Positions 25,667 to 33,198 of a stretch of 46,404 nt of DNA are shown in pieces. The stretch lies in assembly GCA_937927445.1 (NCBI GenBank), contig CALAOB010000143.1, positions 1 to 46,404 on the forward strand, given 5' to 3'. The notes beneath the pieces are model-generated. The model worked only from the letters and a program-made list of their open reading frames with translations, did not search any database and was not told where the DNA came from. Each line of letters begins with the position of its first letter. Within the stretch, counting starts at the first letter, position 1. The DNA comes from an uncultured Oribacterium sp. GTDB taxonomy: Bacteria; Bacillota; Clostridia; Lachnospirales; Lachnospiraceae. Made by a program: the position numbers and the translations under genes.

Positions 25667-26851
25667 TTAGTCCCCGAGCAGATAATACAAAAGAACGAGG
25701 ATCGCGATAACGGCGATCGTGGTTAGCGCTACCTTGATCCAGCTGATCGGCGTCTTGCCGGAAACCTTTCCGGTCTGTCCGTTGACCATGAACCGGTAGA
25801 TCTTATCCTGATAGCGGAAGCAGGAGATCCATACCGGAAGCAGCAGATACTTATACGTCACATCGGCATACTTCGCCTCGATGTTGACCGAACGGACATC
25901 ATCCGGGTTATGCTGGTCGCGGATATCATCTTCCGCGAGATCATGCATCTCCTCATCCATGATGCTCCGGGCCTTAGGCCAGGCATCCGTCAGCTTCAGG
26001 GTATACCGCTCGGCCATAAAGCCGGCCAGGTACTGCGGCTTATATGGCTTCACATCATCTGTACGATACGGTTCCACCGACTGAAGCATATTCTGATCAT
26101 AGCGATCGGAGGCGGTCACCAGCACATCATCGAAGAAGTGCTCGATCTCACCGCTGCAGCCATACCAGTCCGTGACGATCTCAGTTTTCCCATCATCCTT
26201 TTTCACGGTACGGTTGATACCATACTCTCCGGTATATTCACCGCTTGCCTCCGCATCGAAGGTCCAGTATGGCACATACACGCCATGGAACTTATCCGGC
26301 TCCGCACTCTCCTTCGCCAGCTTCGGGCAGAAAAACTTATGCCCGATCCAGGTCTTAAAAAGCTCTGCCGCACGCTTATTATCGACATCGAAGGTCACGA
26401 CGCCACCCGGTGCCATGATCTTCTCTTCCTGATTACCGGCTTCCATCACCTGTGTCGAACCACAGTACGGACAGACGTTCGCGATGGCATTCGCATCGTA
26501 CATGATCTCCGCACCACAGGATTTACAGATGACCGTCTTCGTCGCCGTACCCCAGTCGGTCGTCGCGGTGTCCTCCTTTCCGGTATAGGCATGCTCTGTC
26601 GCGACGAATCTGCCCTCATCGTCGATCGTACCGCTCTCCTTCGCTTCCTTCTCATGCTGGATCGCTTCGGTATAATCACAGTATGGGCACTTCAATCCAC
26701 CGGTGGATGGATCAAATTCGAGCGTTCCACCACACTGCGGACACTTTCGGTCGGTCTCCTGCAGGGTGTTCGTCATCGTGGTCTCGACGTCCATGGCGGC
26801 GGATCCGCTCGCGCGGTTCGTTACATTGGTATTCGCCTGTGCCGTCTGCAT
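25667..26851 (-). CDS. zinc-ribbon membrane protein, partner of the SPFH protein
   Basis: 394 residues. Two zinc ribbons occur near the N-terminus: CPQCGG...CPYCDY (about 36-58) and CKSCG...CPYCGS (about 110-130). A large middle domain with aromatic motifs (YVPYWTFDAEASGEY, DWYGCSGEIEHFFDDVLV, YLLLPVWISCFRY) follows, and a single C-terminal membrane helix (VALTTIAVIAILVLLYYLL), so it is probably tail-anchored. Similar proteins are often mislabelled as helicases from the ribbons alone; no helicase motif is here. GGAGGG precedes ATG 26851; earlier in-frame starts lack a site. It lies downstream of the SPFH gene with a hairpin between. Confidence 0.72.
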   Translation of the reverse strand: MQTAQANTNVTNRASGSAAMDVETTMTNTLQETDRKCPQCGGTLEFDPSTGGLKCPYCDYTEAIQHEKEAKESGTIDDEGRFVATEHAYTGKEDTATTDWGTATKTVICKSCGAEIMYDANAIANVCPYCGSTQVMEAGNQEEKIMAPGGVVTFDVDNKRAAELFKTWIGHKFFCPKLAKESAEPDKFHGVYVPYWTFDAEASGEYTGEYGINRTVKKDDGKTEIVTDWYGCSGEIEHFFDDVLVTASDRYDQNMLQSVEPYRTDDVKPYKPQYLAGFMAERYTLKLTDAWPKARSIMDEEMHDLAEDDIRDQHNPDDVRSVNIEAKYADVTYKYLLLPVWISCFRYQDKIYRFMVNGQTGKVSGKTPISWIKVALTTIAVIAILVLLYYLLGD

Positions 26852-26976
26852 CTCTGTCCCTCCTTCCATTCTCATAGGTATCTTCGATCTCACATTCGTC
26901 TCTCAAAGAGAAGACTCCGGAGACGCTGTCACAGAATCCAGCCTCCGGATGCCCCTGTTTCCGATACATATACAAA

Positions 26977-27002
26977 GTGCGATGTCCCTTCGGACATCGC
27001 AC
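26977..27002 (-). terminator. hairpin between the SPFH and zinc-ribbon genes
   Basis: The perfect inverted repeat GTGCGATGTCC/GGACATCGCAC with a CTTC-type loop, 20 nt after the SPFH stop. Only TTTGTAT follows on the minus strand, so it may be a partial terminator that lowers expression of the zinc-ribbon gene. Confidence 0.6.
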
Positions 27003-27022
27003 CACAAATCTACTGCATCCGC

Positions 27023-28270
27023 TTACGCCTTCGGGGTTCCACAGTTCGAGCAGAAATTACCTGTATTGCCCTGATGTCCGCACTTCGGGCAGGTCCAGGT
27101 CGCCGGCTGCGGCTTCTGGCTTCCGCAGTTCGAGCAGAAGTTGCCCGTATTTACGGTTCCACATGCGCAGGTCCAGCTGCCTGCCGGAGCTGTAGCTACG
27201 CCCACGCCAGCTGCGGCCGCCGGAGCCGGTGACGGTGTTGTCGGCGGTGTCTGCTGCGGTGTGCCACCCATACCATAGAGCTGCTGGCTGTTCATGCCAC
27301 CGACCATGTTCGCCATGTTCATACCGGCGAAGGCCATCATCGGTCCGGTCGAGGTATTGTTCGCCGCATCCTTCATCGCCTGTGCCTGTGCAGCTGCGAT
27401 CGTTGCAGCAGCCATCGTCGGATCCTTCAGTGCTGCATTCATCTGAAGCACCTTGATGCGCTCTGCATCCTCGTCCGAAATCGTCGCGGAGCTGAGACCG
27501 AAGGCTGCGATTTCGATACCGTAGTTCTGTCCCCAGGTATTCGTCAGCTCGGCATCCAGTGCCCGTGCGATGTCATCTGCATGCGCCGGAAGCTGTGAAT
27601 AACGTACGCCCTGTTCGGATACAGCGGCGAATGCCGGCTGCAGTGCCGTAAGCAGCTCCGTCTTCAGCTGGCTGTCGATACGATCTCTCCGGAACTCGTC
27701 GCTTACGTTTCCGCAGAGCTTCTTATAGAACAGGATCGGATCCGCCAGACGATATGCATACTCACCGTGGCAGCGAACCGCAACATCCGTATCGAGGTTG
27801 ATGTTGCGATCGATGATACGGAACGGAATCGGATTCTGTGTTCCATACTTGTTTCCGATGATGTCCTTCGTGTTGAAGAAGTAGATGCGCTGGTCCGTCG
27901 CGGTATCACCACCGAACGCTACACGCTTCTTCCATGTATTGAAGGAATCCACGATACCCTTCTTCAGTCCGCCGTAGAAAATCGACGGCTCGGTCGACGC
28001 ATCCCAGACAAACTTACCCGGCTCGGCACTGACCTCTACGATCGCACCGTTGTCGACGATGATCATACACTGACCTTCATTGACCGCGATGATCGCGCCG
28101 TTCGTGATGAGGTTATCCGACTTCTTCGTATTAAACGCTCTTCTCGCCTGACGCGCCTCGCCCTTCTTCATGAGGACGTCTTCTGTCAACGCATCGCAGT
28201 AAAAATACTCACGCCACTGATCCGAAAGAACAGATTCCGCAGCGCCTAAACCAACCTGTAAAAGCCCCAT
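27023..28270 (-). CDS. SPFH-domain protein with C-terminal zinc ribbons (YdjI-like)
   Basis: 415 residues. The body (about 40-290) is an SPFH/band-7-like domain (VNEGQCMIIVDNGAIVEVSAEPGKF, VAVRCHGEYAYRLADPILF, LPAHADDIARALDAEL) of the kind once called virion core protein. A P/A/G-rich linker follows (about 330-365), then two rubredoxin-like zinc ribbons, CACGTVNTGNFCSNCGS and CPKCGHQGNTGNFCSNCGT. B. subtilis YdjI, with similar architecture, is thought to act at the membrane with YdjN-like and dynamin partners; the link to this protein is inference. The start at 28270 follows AAGGAGG. Confidence 0.82.
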   Translation of the reverse strand: MGLLQVGLGAAESVLSDQWREYFYCDALTEDVLMKKGEARQARRAFNTKKSDNLITNGAIIAVNEGQCMIIVDNGAIVEVSAEPGKFVWDASTEPSIFYGGLKKGIVDSFNTWKKRVAFGGDTATDQRIYFFNTKDIIGNKYGTQNPIPFRIIDRNINLDTDVAVRCHGEYAYRLADPILFYKKLCGNVSDEFRRDRIDSQLKTELLTALQPAFAAVSEQGVRYSQLPAHADDIARALDAELTNTWGQNYGIEIAAFGLSSATISDEDAERIKVLQMNAALKDPTMAAATIAAAQAQAMKDAANNTSTGPMMAFAGMNMANMVGGMNSQQLYGMGGTPQQTPPTTPSPAPAAAAGVGVATAPAGSWTCACGTVNTGNFCSNCGSQKPQPATWTCPKCGHQGNTGNFCSNCGTPKA

Positions 28271-28331
28271 ACTATTTCCTCCTTTTCGATAACACTCCGT
28301 CGAAACGGTTACACGGCCATACTCTAGCGAT

Positions 28332-28360
28332 ATTATAAACGAGAGCATGGAAACGTTCAA
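28332..28360 (-). promoter_or_regulatory. promoter of the SPFH gene
   Basis: Minus-strand TTGAAC (28355-28360), a 17-nt spacer and TATAAT (28332-28337), about 62 nt before the start codon. The remaining 28361-28517 between this and the luxS promoter is AT-rich and shows no other feature. Confidence 0.75.
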
Positions 28361-28517
28361 TCAATATCAGCAAAATCGAGGAAATTAATTTCACAGTACC
28401 ATTTTCAATCTTTCAACACGATTTCATCATTCTGTATTTTATCTCGGGAAACCTCCGAACAACCGCAGTGATACCGGACATTTTCACAGCTGTCCTGTCG
28501 GACACCCTCCTCTCATC

Positions 28518-28546
28518 TTGCGTATATCCGTGCTTTTTTCTATAAT
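28518..28546 (+). promoter_or_regulatory. promoter of luxS
   Basis: TTGCGT (28518-28523), a 17-nt spacer and TATAAT (28541-28546), about 43 nt before the luxS start codon. Confidence 0.75.
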
Positions 28547-28588
28547 AATGAAACCTTATATTCTATTTTCTCTTCCAGGAGGTACACC

Positions 28589-29068
28589 ATGGAAAAAATC
28601 GCAAGCTTTACCATCAATCACGAGAAGCTGGAGCCGGGCATCTACGTTTCCAGAAAAGATAAAGTCGGCGCCGAGACCCTGACGACCTTCGATCTTCGTA
28701 TGACGAGACCGAATCGTGAGCCGGTCATGAATACCGCCGAGCTTCACACCATCGAGCACTTAGGTGCCACCTTCCTCCGGAATGATCCGGAATGGGCCGG
28801 GAAGACCATCTACTTCGGACCGATGGGCTGCCGCACCGGCTGCTATGTCATCTTCGCCGGCGATCTCAGCTCCCGCGACATCGTATCCGTCATCACGCGT
28901 ATGTTTGAGTTCATCCGCGATTTCCATGATCCGATCCCGGGCGCAGCACCTCGCGACTGTGGAAACTACCTCGACCAGAACCTCGGCATGGCGAACTGGC
29001 TCGCGAAGCGCTACCTGACCGAAACCCTTTATGATATAGATGAGTCTCATCTGGTATATCCGGTATAA
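28589..29068 (+). CDS. luxS: S-ribosylhomocysteine lyase
   Basis: Splits S-ribosylhomocysteine to homocysteine and DPD, the precursor of autoinducer 2, in the activated methyl cycle. 159 residues, family-typical. The metal ligands H53 and H57 (ELHTIEHLGATF) and C124 (RDCGNYLDQN) and the catalytic cysteine C81 in MGCRTGC are intact. AGGAGG precedes the ATG. Its usual partner mtn/pfs is not in the window. The nested palindrome copy B begins 10 nt after the stop. Confidence 0.97.
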   Translation: MEKIASFTINHEKLEPGIYVSRKDKVGAETLTTFDLRMTRPNREPVMNTAELHTIEHLGATFLRNDPEWAGKTIYFGPMGCRTGCYVIFAGDLSSRDIVSVITRMFEFIRDFHDPIPGAAPRDCGNYLDQNLGMANWLAKRYLTETLYDIDESHLVYPV

Positions 29069-29078
29069 GGTGCGCATA

Positions 29079-29291
29079 GAGGCAGGAAGGCTTTTGTGAC
29101 TCTGCCGAGGATGTATTAAAATCTTAAAACGGAACCCTTAGTGGCACTTGGATTTATTTTCCTTAGCACCCTCTGCAACACTGAGTTTTCATAAAGAAAA
29201 CTCAGTCGTTTGCAGAGGGCCTAGTGCCACTTAGGGTTCCGTTTTTGATTTTAAACACCGCAGGCAATGTCTAAAAAAGCCTTCCTGCCTC
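29079..29291. repeat. nested-palindrome element, copy B (reverse orientation)
   Basis: 213 bp between convergent luxS and brnQ. Outer arms 29079-29095 / 29275-29291 are perfect over 17 nt. Middle arms 29126-29148 / 29223-29245 match at 22 of 23. The core hairpin 29169-29219 and the tail ATTTTCCTTAGCAC are the reverse complement of the A/C core, with a few substitutions. The arms share only the innermost GTGGCACT part with copy A and are otherwise different. No T-run lies outside it, so it is not a simple terminator. Confidence 0.85.
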
Positions 29292-29356
29292 CATCGAGCT
29301 GCTGCCGGCCATCCGAGGCCCTGGTGAAACGATAGCTGTCCCGCTCTTCTGCCCGA

Positions 29357-30481
29357 TCACTCCGCCTGGCGCTTCTTTACGAGACCGAAGATGGTCACGG
29401 CGATGGCAATCGGACACATGACCTTCAGAACCGGGAAGGAGAAGCTCAGGATACGATACAGTCCGGCGCTGGAAATCACGAAGCTGAAAACGGCAAAGCC
29501 GAACAGCCAGGTCTTGTAGCTGATCTTCGGCACCAGCTTATGGAAATACTCCGAGCCGCTGGACAGCAGTCCGCAGCAGACATTGAAGCAGGCGATGAAG
29601 AAGATGAGTCCGGCGATGATCTGACCCGCCGCGCCGAAGCACTGCTGGATCGCATACGACAGGATGCCGGCACCGGTCTCCGTCTCGGTCAGAAGCCCCG
29701 GCACACCGCTGCAGATCGCACCGATATAGGAGGTTGCGAAATACACAAGTGCCAGCATCACGCCGGCGATGACCCCGGCCTTCATCGTTTCACGGGCGAT
29801 CGACAGACGATCATGCACGCCGAAATCCTCGATATTGGCGGCGATGACGAGACCGAAGTTGAGGGCTGCCAGAATATCCATCGTCTGATAGCCGGTCATG
29901 AAGCCGGTCAGCACCGGGCTTTCCTGATAGCCGAGGGTCGAGGCCTCTGCGATATTGGCCGGCAGTTTCGTAAATACGCCCACGAAGGTCACGACGATCA
30001 GTACAACCAGAATCGGCGTCATGATTCTGCCCAGGATGTCCTTCAGCTTATTCGGGTGCAGTGCCACGAAGGTCGCACCGGCGAAAAACACCATGGAGTA
30101 GAGAATACGTGCCATCAGCAGGACTGATCCGCTCTGCGACGGCAGGAACTGTGCGACGGCCATCTCGAAGGAGGTACTGCAGGTACGCGGGATCGCGACG
30201 AAGGGACCGATCATCAGGCAGATGAGGACCGTAAACACCGATGCAAACACCGGATGGATCATCGAACCGAGCTTCACGAGATTATCGTGCTTCGCGACGG
30301 CCGCGACGGCCAGAATCGGGAAACAGACGGCGGTAATGGTCAGTCCGACCATCGCCGGAACCGTACTGCTTCCAGCCTGTGCTCCGAGAAGCGGTGGAAA
30401 AATCAGATTACCAGCGCCGAAGAACATGGAGAACAGCATGAAGCCGATCGTGATCGTCTGTCGAAATCCCAGTTTTTTCAT
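29357..30481 (-). CDS. brnQ: branched-chain amino acid transporter BrnQ (LIVCS family), short form
   Basis: Sodium- or proton-coupled carrier for Leu, Ile and Val. 374 residues against about 430-450 for the family. The N-terminus is diagnostic: TITIGFMLFSMFFGAGNLIFPP, followed by many hydrophobic helices and AALNFGLVIAANIEDFG. The protein ends soon after VLKVMCPIAIAVTIFGLV with a KKRQAE tail, so the last one or two helices of the family appear to be missing. Nothing homologous follows; copy B lies 65 nt beyond. AGGAGG precedes the ATG. leuB lies 4 kb away. Confidence 0.85.
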   Translation of the reverse strand: MKKLGFRQTITIGFMLFSMFFGAGNLIFPPLLGAQAGSSTVPAMVGLTITAVCFPILAVAAVAKHDNLVKLGSMIHPVFASVFTVLICLMIGPFVAIPRTCSTSFEMAVAQFLPSQSGSVLLMARILYSMVFFAGATFVALHPNKLKDILGRIMTPILVVLIVVTFVGVFTKLPANIAEASTLGYQESPVLTGFMTGYQTMDILAALNFGLVIAANIEDFGVHDRLSIARETMKAGVIAGVMLALVYFATSYIGAICSGVPGLLTETETGAGILSYAIQQCFGAAGQIIAGLIFFIACFNVCCGLLSSGSEYFHKLVPKISYKTWLFGFAVFSFVISSAGLYRILSFSFPVLKVMCPIAIAVTIFGLVKKRQAE

Positions 30482-30558
30482 AATGTGCCTCCTATCGATA
30501 AAAAATTATATCAATAATAACCCATATTTATCGGAGGAAGCAAGTATAAGTTTAAGTA

Positions 30559-32376
30559 TCAGAAATGAAATCCCGGGATGGCCTGCGCCCAGTCGCTGAT
30601 GCCGATGATGGTCTTTGCAAAATCCGATACCATCAGTGAGGTGTTCGGGTCATCGATGTACTTGAAGACCTCGCGGGCAGGCTTCGCGACAAGCGAGGCA
30701 CCATCTGCGCCGACCGAAGACAGTCCGAAGTAGAGTCCATCCTTCGTTTCGGCCGCATTATCCAGCTGACGGGACAGCATATAGGCATCGATGTCCGGGT
30801 TATTCTCGACGATATAGTGGCCATAGGCGACGGCCGCCGCCTGCTCCATCTGTGCGTCCTGCGTAAGCTTCCGGACGGAGCTGAAGCCCTCCTCGGTCAT
30901 GAAGATATTTCGCACCTGGCCGCGCTTATCCAGCAGATACTGACTGTGCATGTAGTTCGTCAGTACCGAAAGGTTGGCGTAGCTGATGACCGGTGTAGTG
31001 AGGTCGTTCGTCACCTTGCCGGAGGAGAAATCATCCCAGAAATTCGGATCGGTCAGCGGATACGGGTACGGATGGATCGCCAGTGCCCAGTTGGTCTTGC
31101 CCTCCTCCTGATCGATGTACATGAAGTTATCGAGCACATCCTTTCCAGGATACTTTCCGACCGATCCTGCCTCCGGCTTGATCGTCCAGTACTGATCCAG
31201 TGAAAACATGACGTTATCATTTGCGGAAACCGACTTGATAGCGGTATAGAACACACGGAAGGTCCGCTGGAAAATCCGCGTATAGTCCCGGACACTGTAG
31301 TTTCCGACATAATTCCAGTACTGGTTATTGATCTCGTTTCCGATGACCCAGTTCGTGATCTTTCCGTGTCCGTTGTGCCCGTTGTAGCGGCTCGCAAGGA
31401 AGGTCGCCATCGCCTTCACCAGCTGAAAACCATCCTCGGTTTCGACATTGAAGCCATAGTACAGCGCCGCATCGCTCGTAACCACCTTCGTGCCCGGGCG
31501 GTAGAGCGCCGGCTGCGTCGGATTCCATCCATTTACGAGGTTCACCGTGACGGCTACCCCCGCGCCGGAGAGACGGCTGATCTCCTGATCCAGCTGCTGA
31601 ATCAGGGCCGAATCGAAGGAATAGACCTTTCCATCGTAGCTGTAGCTGACACCCGTTCCGAAAAGCTGTGCGGTTGTGACCGGGATAAACGCATGCTTGA
31701 TTCCGAGGTCGATAGCGTCATCGAGGATGTTCGGATCCACCAGCAGTCCCTTCTTCCCGCGATTCAGCGCCGGCGACTGGTCTGCTGCGATCAGCTCCGG
31801 ATTTCCGATGTAGCAGCGGTTCGATACGATCTGATAGGCGTTTCCACTCGCGATGGCGACCACGAATGCATCATAGGTCCGGAGGCTATTCGGGCCGTCC
31901 TGCAGATCCGCCGTGAACTGCAGACTGCCGTTTCCGACATCCTGCACCGCCAGATAGTCCGTCCGGCCATCGAGGTTCATCTGGTACGGCTTCACCGCGA
32001 ACAGGTAGAGCTGCTGTCCGCTCCCGACGAGCGGCGCTGCATTGACCGTGATATCGATGATCGCCGGGTTCGCGGCATTGATCTCTGCTGACTGCACCGT
32101 CGCGTAGTGGGTGCCAATGCTCTGGTCCTGTGCGATCGTCGCTCCGCCCGTCGGTACCGCCGACGCCGCGCTGCTCTGTCCGGCAGCCGCACTGTTTCCA
32201 CCGCCCGGCAGGCTCATCTGGTACGCCGATACATCGACGCCGCTGGCTGCTACGCTGGCCGCCGTCGCCGTGCCGGCACATGCCAGCGCCAGCACGCCCG
32301 CCATCACCAGTGCCGGCAGATATCTGCCCTTCGCTGATATTCCATATATCTTTTCACGCAACACATGATGTCTCAT
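30559..32376 (-). CDS. secreted DUF5722 protein, clan GH-A-like glycoside hydrolase fold
   Basis: 605 residues. A signal peptide (1-40, AGTATAA) is followed by an A/S/G-rich linker, a beta domain (about 95-195) and a catalytic-type barrel (about 205-580). NWVIGNEINN (E348) fits the acid/base and IFMTEEGFSS (E495 or E496) the nucleophile of clan GH-A; LAIHPYPYP lines the same groove. The substrate is unknown, probably a polysaccharide. The start at 32376 has GGAGG 8 nt upstream, immediately after the T-run of a terminator. The preceding gene also encodes a secreted protein; the two may be partly cotranscribed. Confidence 0.78.
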   Translation of the reverse strand: MRHHVLREKIYGISAKGRYLPALVMAGVLALACAGTATAASVAASGVDVSAYQMSLPGGGNSAAAGQSSAASAVPTGGATIAQDQSIGTHYATVQSAEINAANPAIIDITVNAAPLVGSGQQLYLFAVKPYQMNLDGRTDYLAVQDVGNGSLQFTADLQDGPNSLRTYDAFVVAIASGNAYQIVSNRCYIGNPELIAADQSPALNRGKKGLLVDPNILDDAIDLGIKHAFIPVTTAQLFGTGVSYSYDGKVYSFDSALIQQLDQEISRLSGAGVAVTVNLVNGWNPTQPALYRPGTKVVTSDAALYYGFNVETEDGFQLVKAMATFLASRYNGHNGHGKITNWVIGNEINNQYWNYVGNYSVRDYTRIFQRTFRVFYTAIKSVSANDNVMFSLDQYWTIKPEAGSVGKYPGKDVLDNFMYIDQEEGKTNWALAIHPYPYPLTDPNFWDDFSSGKVTNDLTTPVISYANLSVLTNYMHSQYLLDKRGQVRNIFMTEEGFSSVRKLTQDAQMEQAAAVAYGHYIVENNPDIDAYMLSRQLDNAAETKDGLYFGLSSVGADGASLVAKPAREVFKYIDDPNTSLMVSDFAKTIIGISDWAQAIPGFHF

Positions 32377-32389
32377 TCTTTCTTCCTCC

Positions 32390-32418
32390 AAAAAAGCGGA
32401 GCCCTTCCGGTGCTCCGC
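32390..32418 (-). terminator. terminator or attenuator abutting the DUF5722 ribosome-binding site
   Basis: GCGGAGCACC/GGGCTCCGC (32396-32418) with TTTTTT (32390-32395), then GGAGG at once. It ends the upstream secreted-protein transcript, and RNA that reads through carries the hairpin right next to the site for the next gene. Confidence 0.8.
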
Positions 32419-32443
32419 CTCAATACGCATTTATATACCTATG

Positions 32444-33016
32444 TTATGGGTGCAGCTGCGCCGAGATCTTCAGCGCCTTCAGTTCCTCCTGTACACGATC
32501 ATACTCCGCCTTCATCTGCTCATAGGTCTGGTCATCCACGAGGCCGAAGTAATAGTCCTCGTAGCGCTTTCCGTCCTGATCCAGATAGACGCGGATATCA
32601 TAGCAGCGGTTCAGGAAATCATAGCCCGTACCATCCGCGGTACAGCTCTCATAGACATCCTCCGGGAGCATCGTCAGATCCTCACCGATCTCCGTCCGCT
32701 TCTTCTGGACGCGATTGTGGATACCCATATCCTGTCCCTCGACGAAGGAATTGATGTAGAAAATCACATCCGTGCTCTCCATCGATGTGGACTCCAGATG
32801 GAAGGCCGCGTTGTCACGCACGATAAAAGCCGTTTTCGTCTTACGCGAAACCGGATCATTTACCTTACCTGTAATATAGTCGCTGTCGACGACCAGCTTC
32901 ACCGGACTCTCCAGCTTATTGGCGATCGTACGATTCGCCGCAAGTGCTGTCACTGCCATCATGAACGAAAGCATGACGGCCAGCAGCAGTACATGTACCT
33001 GTCTCTTAAAAACCAT
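32444..33016 (-). CDS. secreted protein of unknown function
   Basis: 190 residues. The signal peptide runs to about residue 27 (LLLAVMLSFMMAVTALAA, then NRT). The mature part is mixed alpha/beta with a KMNDPVS-like loop, a pair of cysteines (ESC...NRC, about 123 and 136) that could form a disulfide, and a C-terminal helix rich in E and K. I do not recognise the family. The ribosome-binding site AAGGAG is 12 nt from the ATG, longer than usual. It has its own promoter inside the tyrS terminator and precedes the DUF5722 gene. Confidence 0.65.
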   Translation of the reverse strand: MVFKRQVHVLLLAVMLSFMMAVTALAANRTIANKLESPVKLVVDSDYITGKVNDPVSRKTKTAFIVRDNAAFHLESTSMESTDVIFYINSFVEGQDMGIHNRVQKKRTEIGEDLTMLPEDVYESCTADGTGYDFLNRCYDIRVYLDQDGKRYEDYYFGLVDDQTYEQMKAEYDRVQEELKALKISAQLHP

Positions 33017-33091
33017 GATTACTCAAGGCTCCTTACTTAAAAAAGTGAAAAATCAAATTCATAAATTCACTTTTTAATATCTGTTTCTTGC

Positions 33092-33120
33092 ATTATAAAG
33101 AAAAAACGGCAAGTGTTCAA
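33092..33120 (-). promoter_or_regulatory. promoter of the 190-residue secreted protein, inside the tyrS terminator
   Basis: Minus-strand TTGAAC (33115-33120), a 17-nt spacer and TATAAT (33092-33097). The -35 is in the loop of the tyrS terminator and the T-run forms part of the spacer. Confidence 0.72.
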
Positions 33121-33135
33121 GACACTTACCGTTTT
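33100..33135 (-). terminator. terminator of tyrS
   Basis: The inverted repeat AACGGTAAGTG/CACTTGCCGTT (one U-G pair) with TTTTTTCTTT following on the minus strand, about 65 nt after the tyrS stop. Confidence 0.85.
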
Positions 33136-33198
33136 TGTAAGTTTATTGTAAGGAACTCCCCGGCGCCTGCGATGAGCGAAGCCCGGCGGAACCCGCGC

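Noticed and set aside
25667..26851. Helicase or PriA-like function for the zinc-ribbon protein
   Set aside because: Only zinc ribbons are shared; there is no Walker A or B and no helicase motif, and a C-terminal membrane helix is present.
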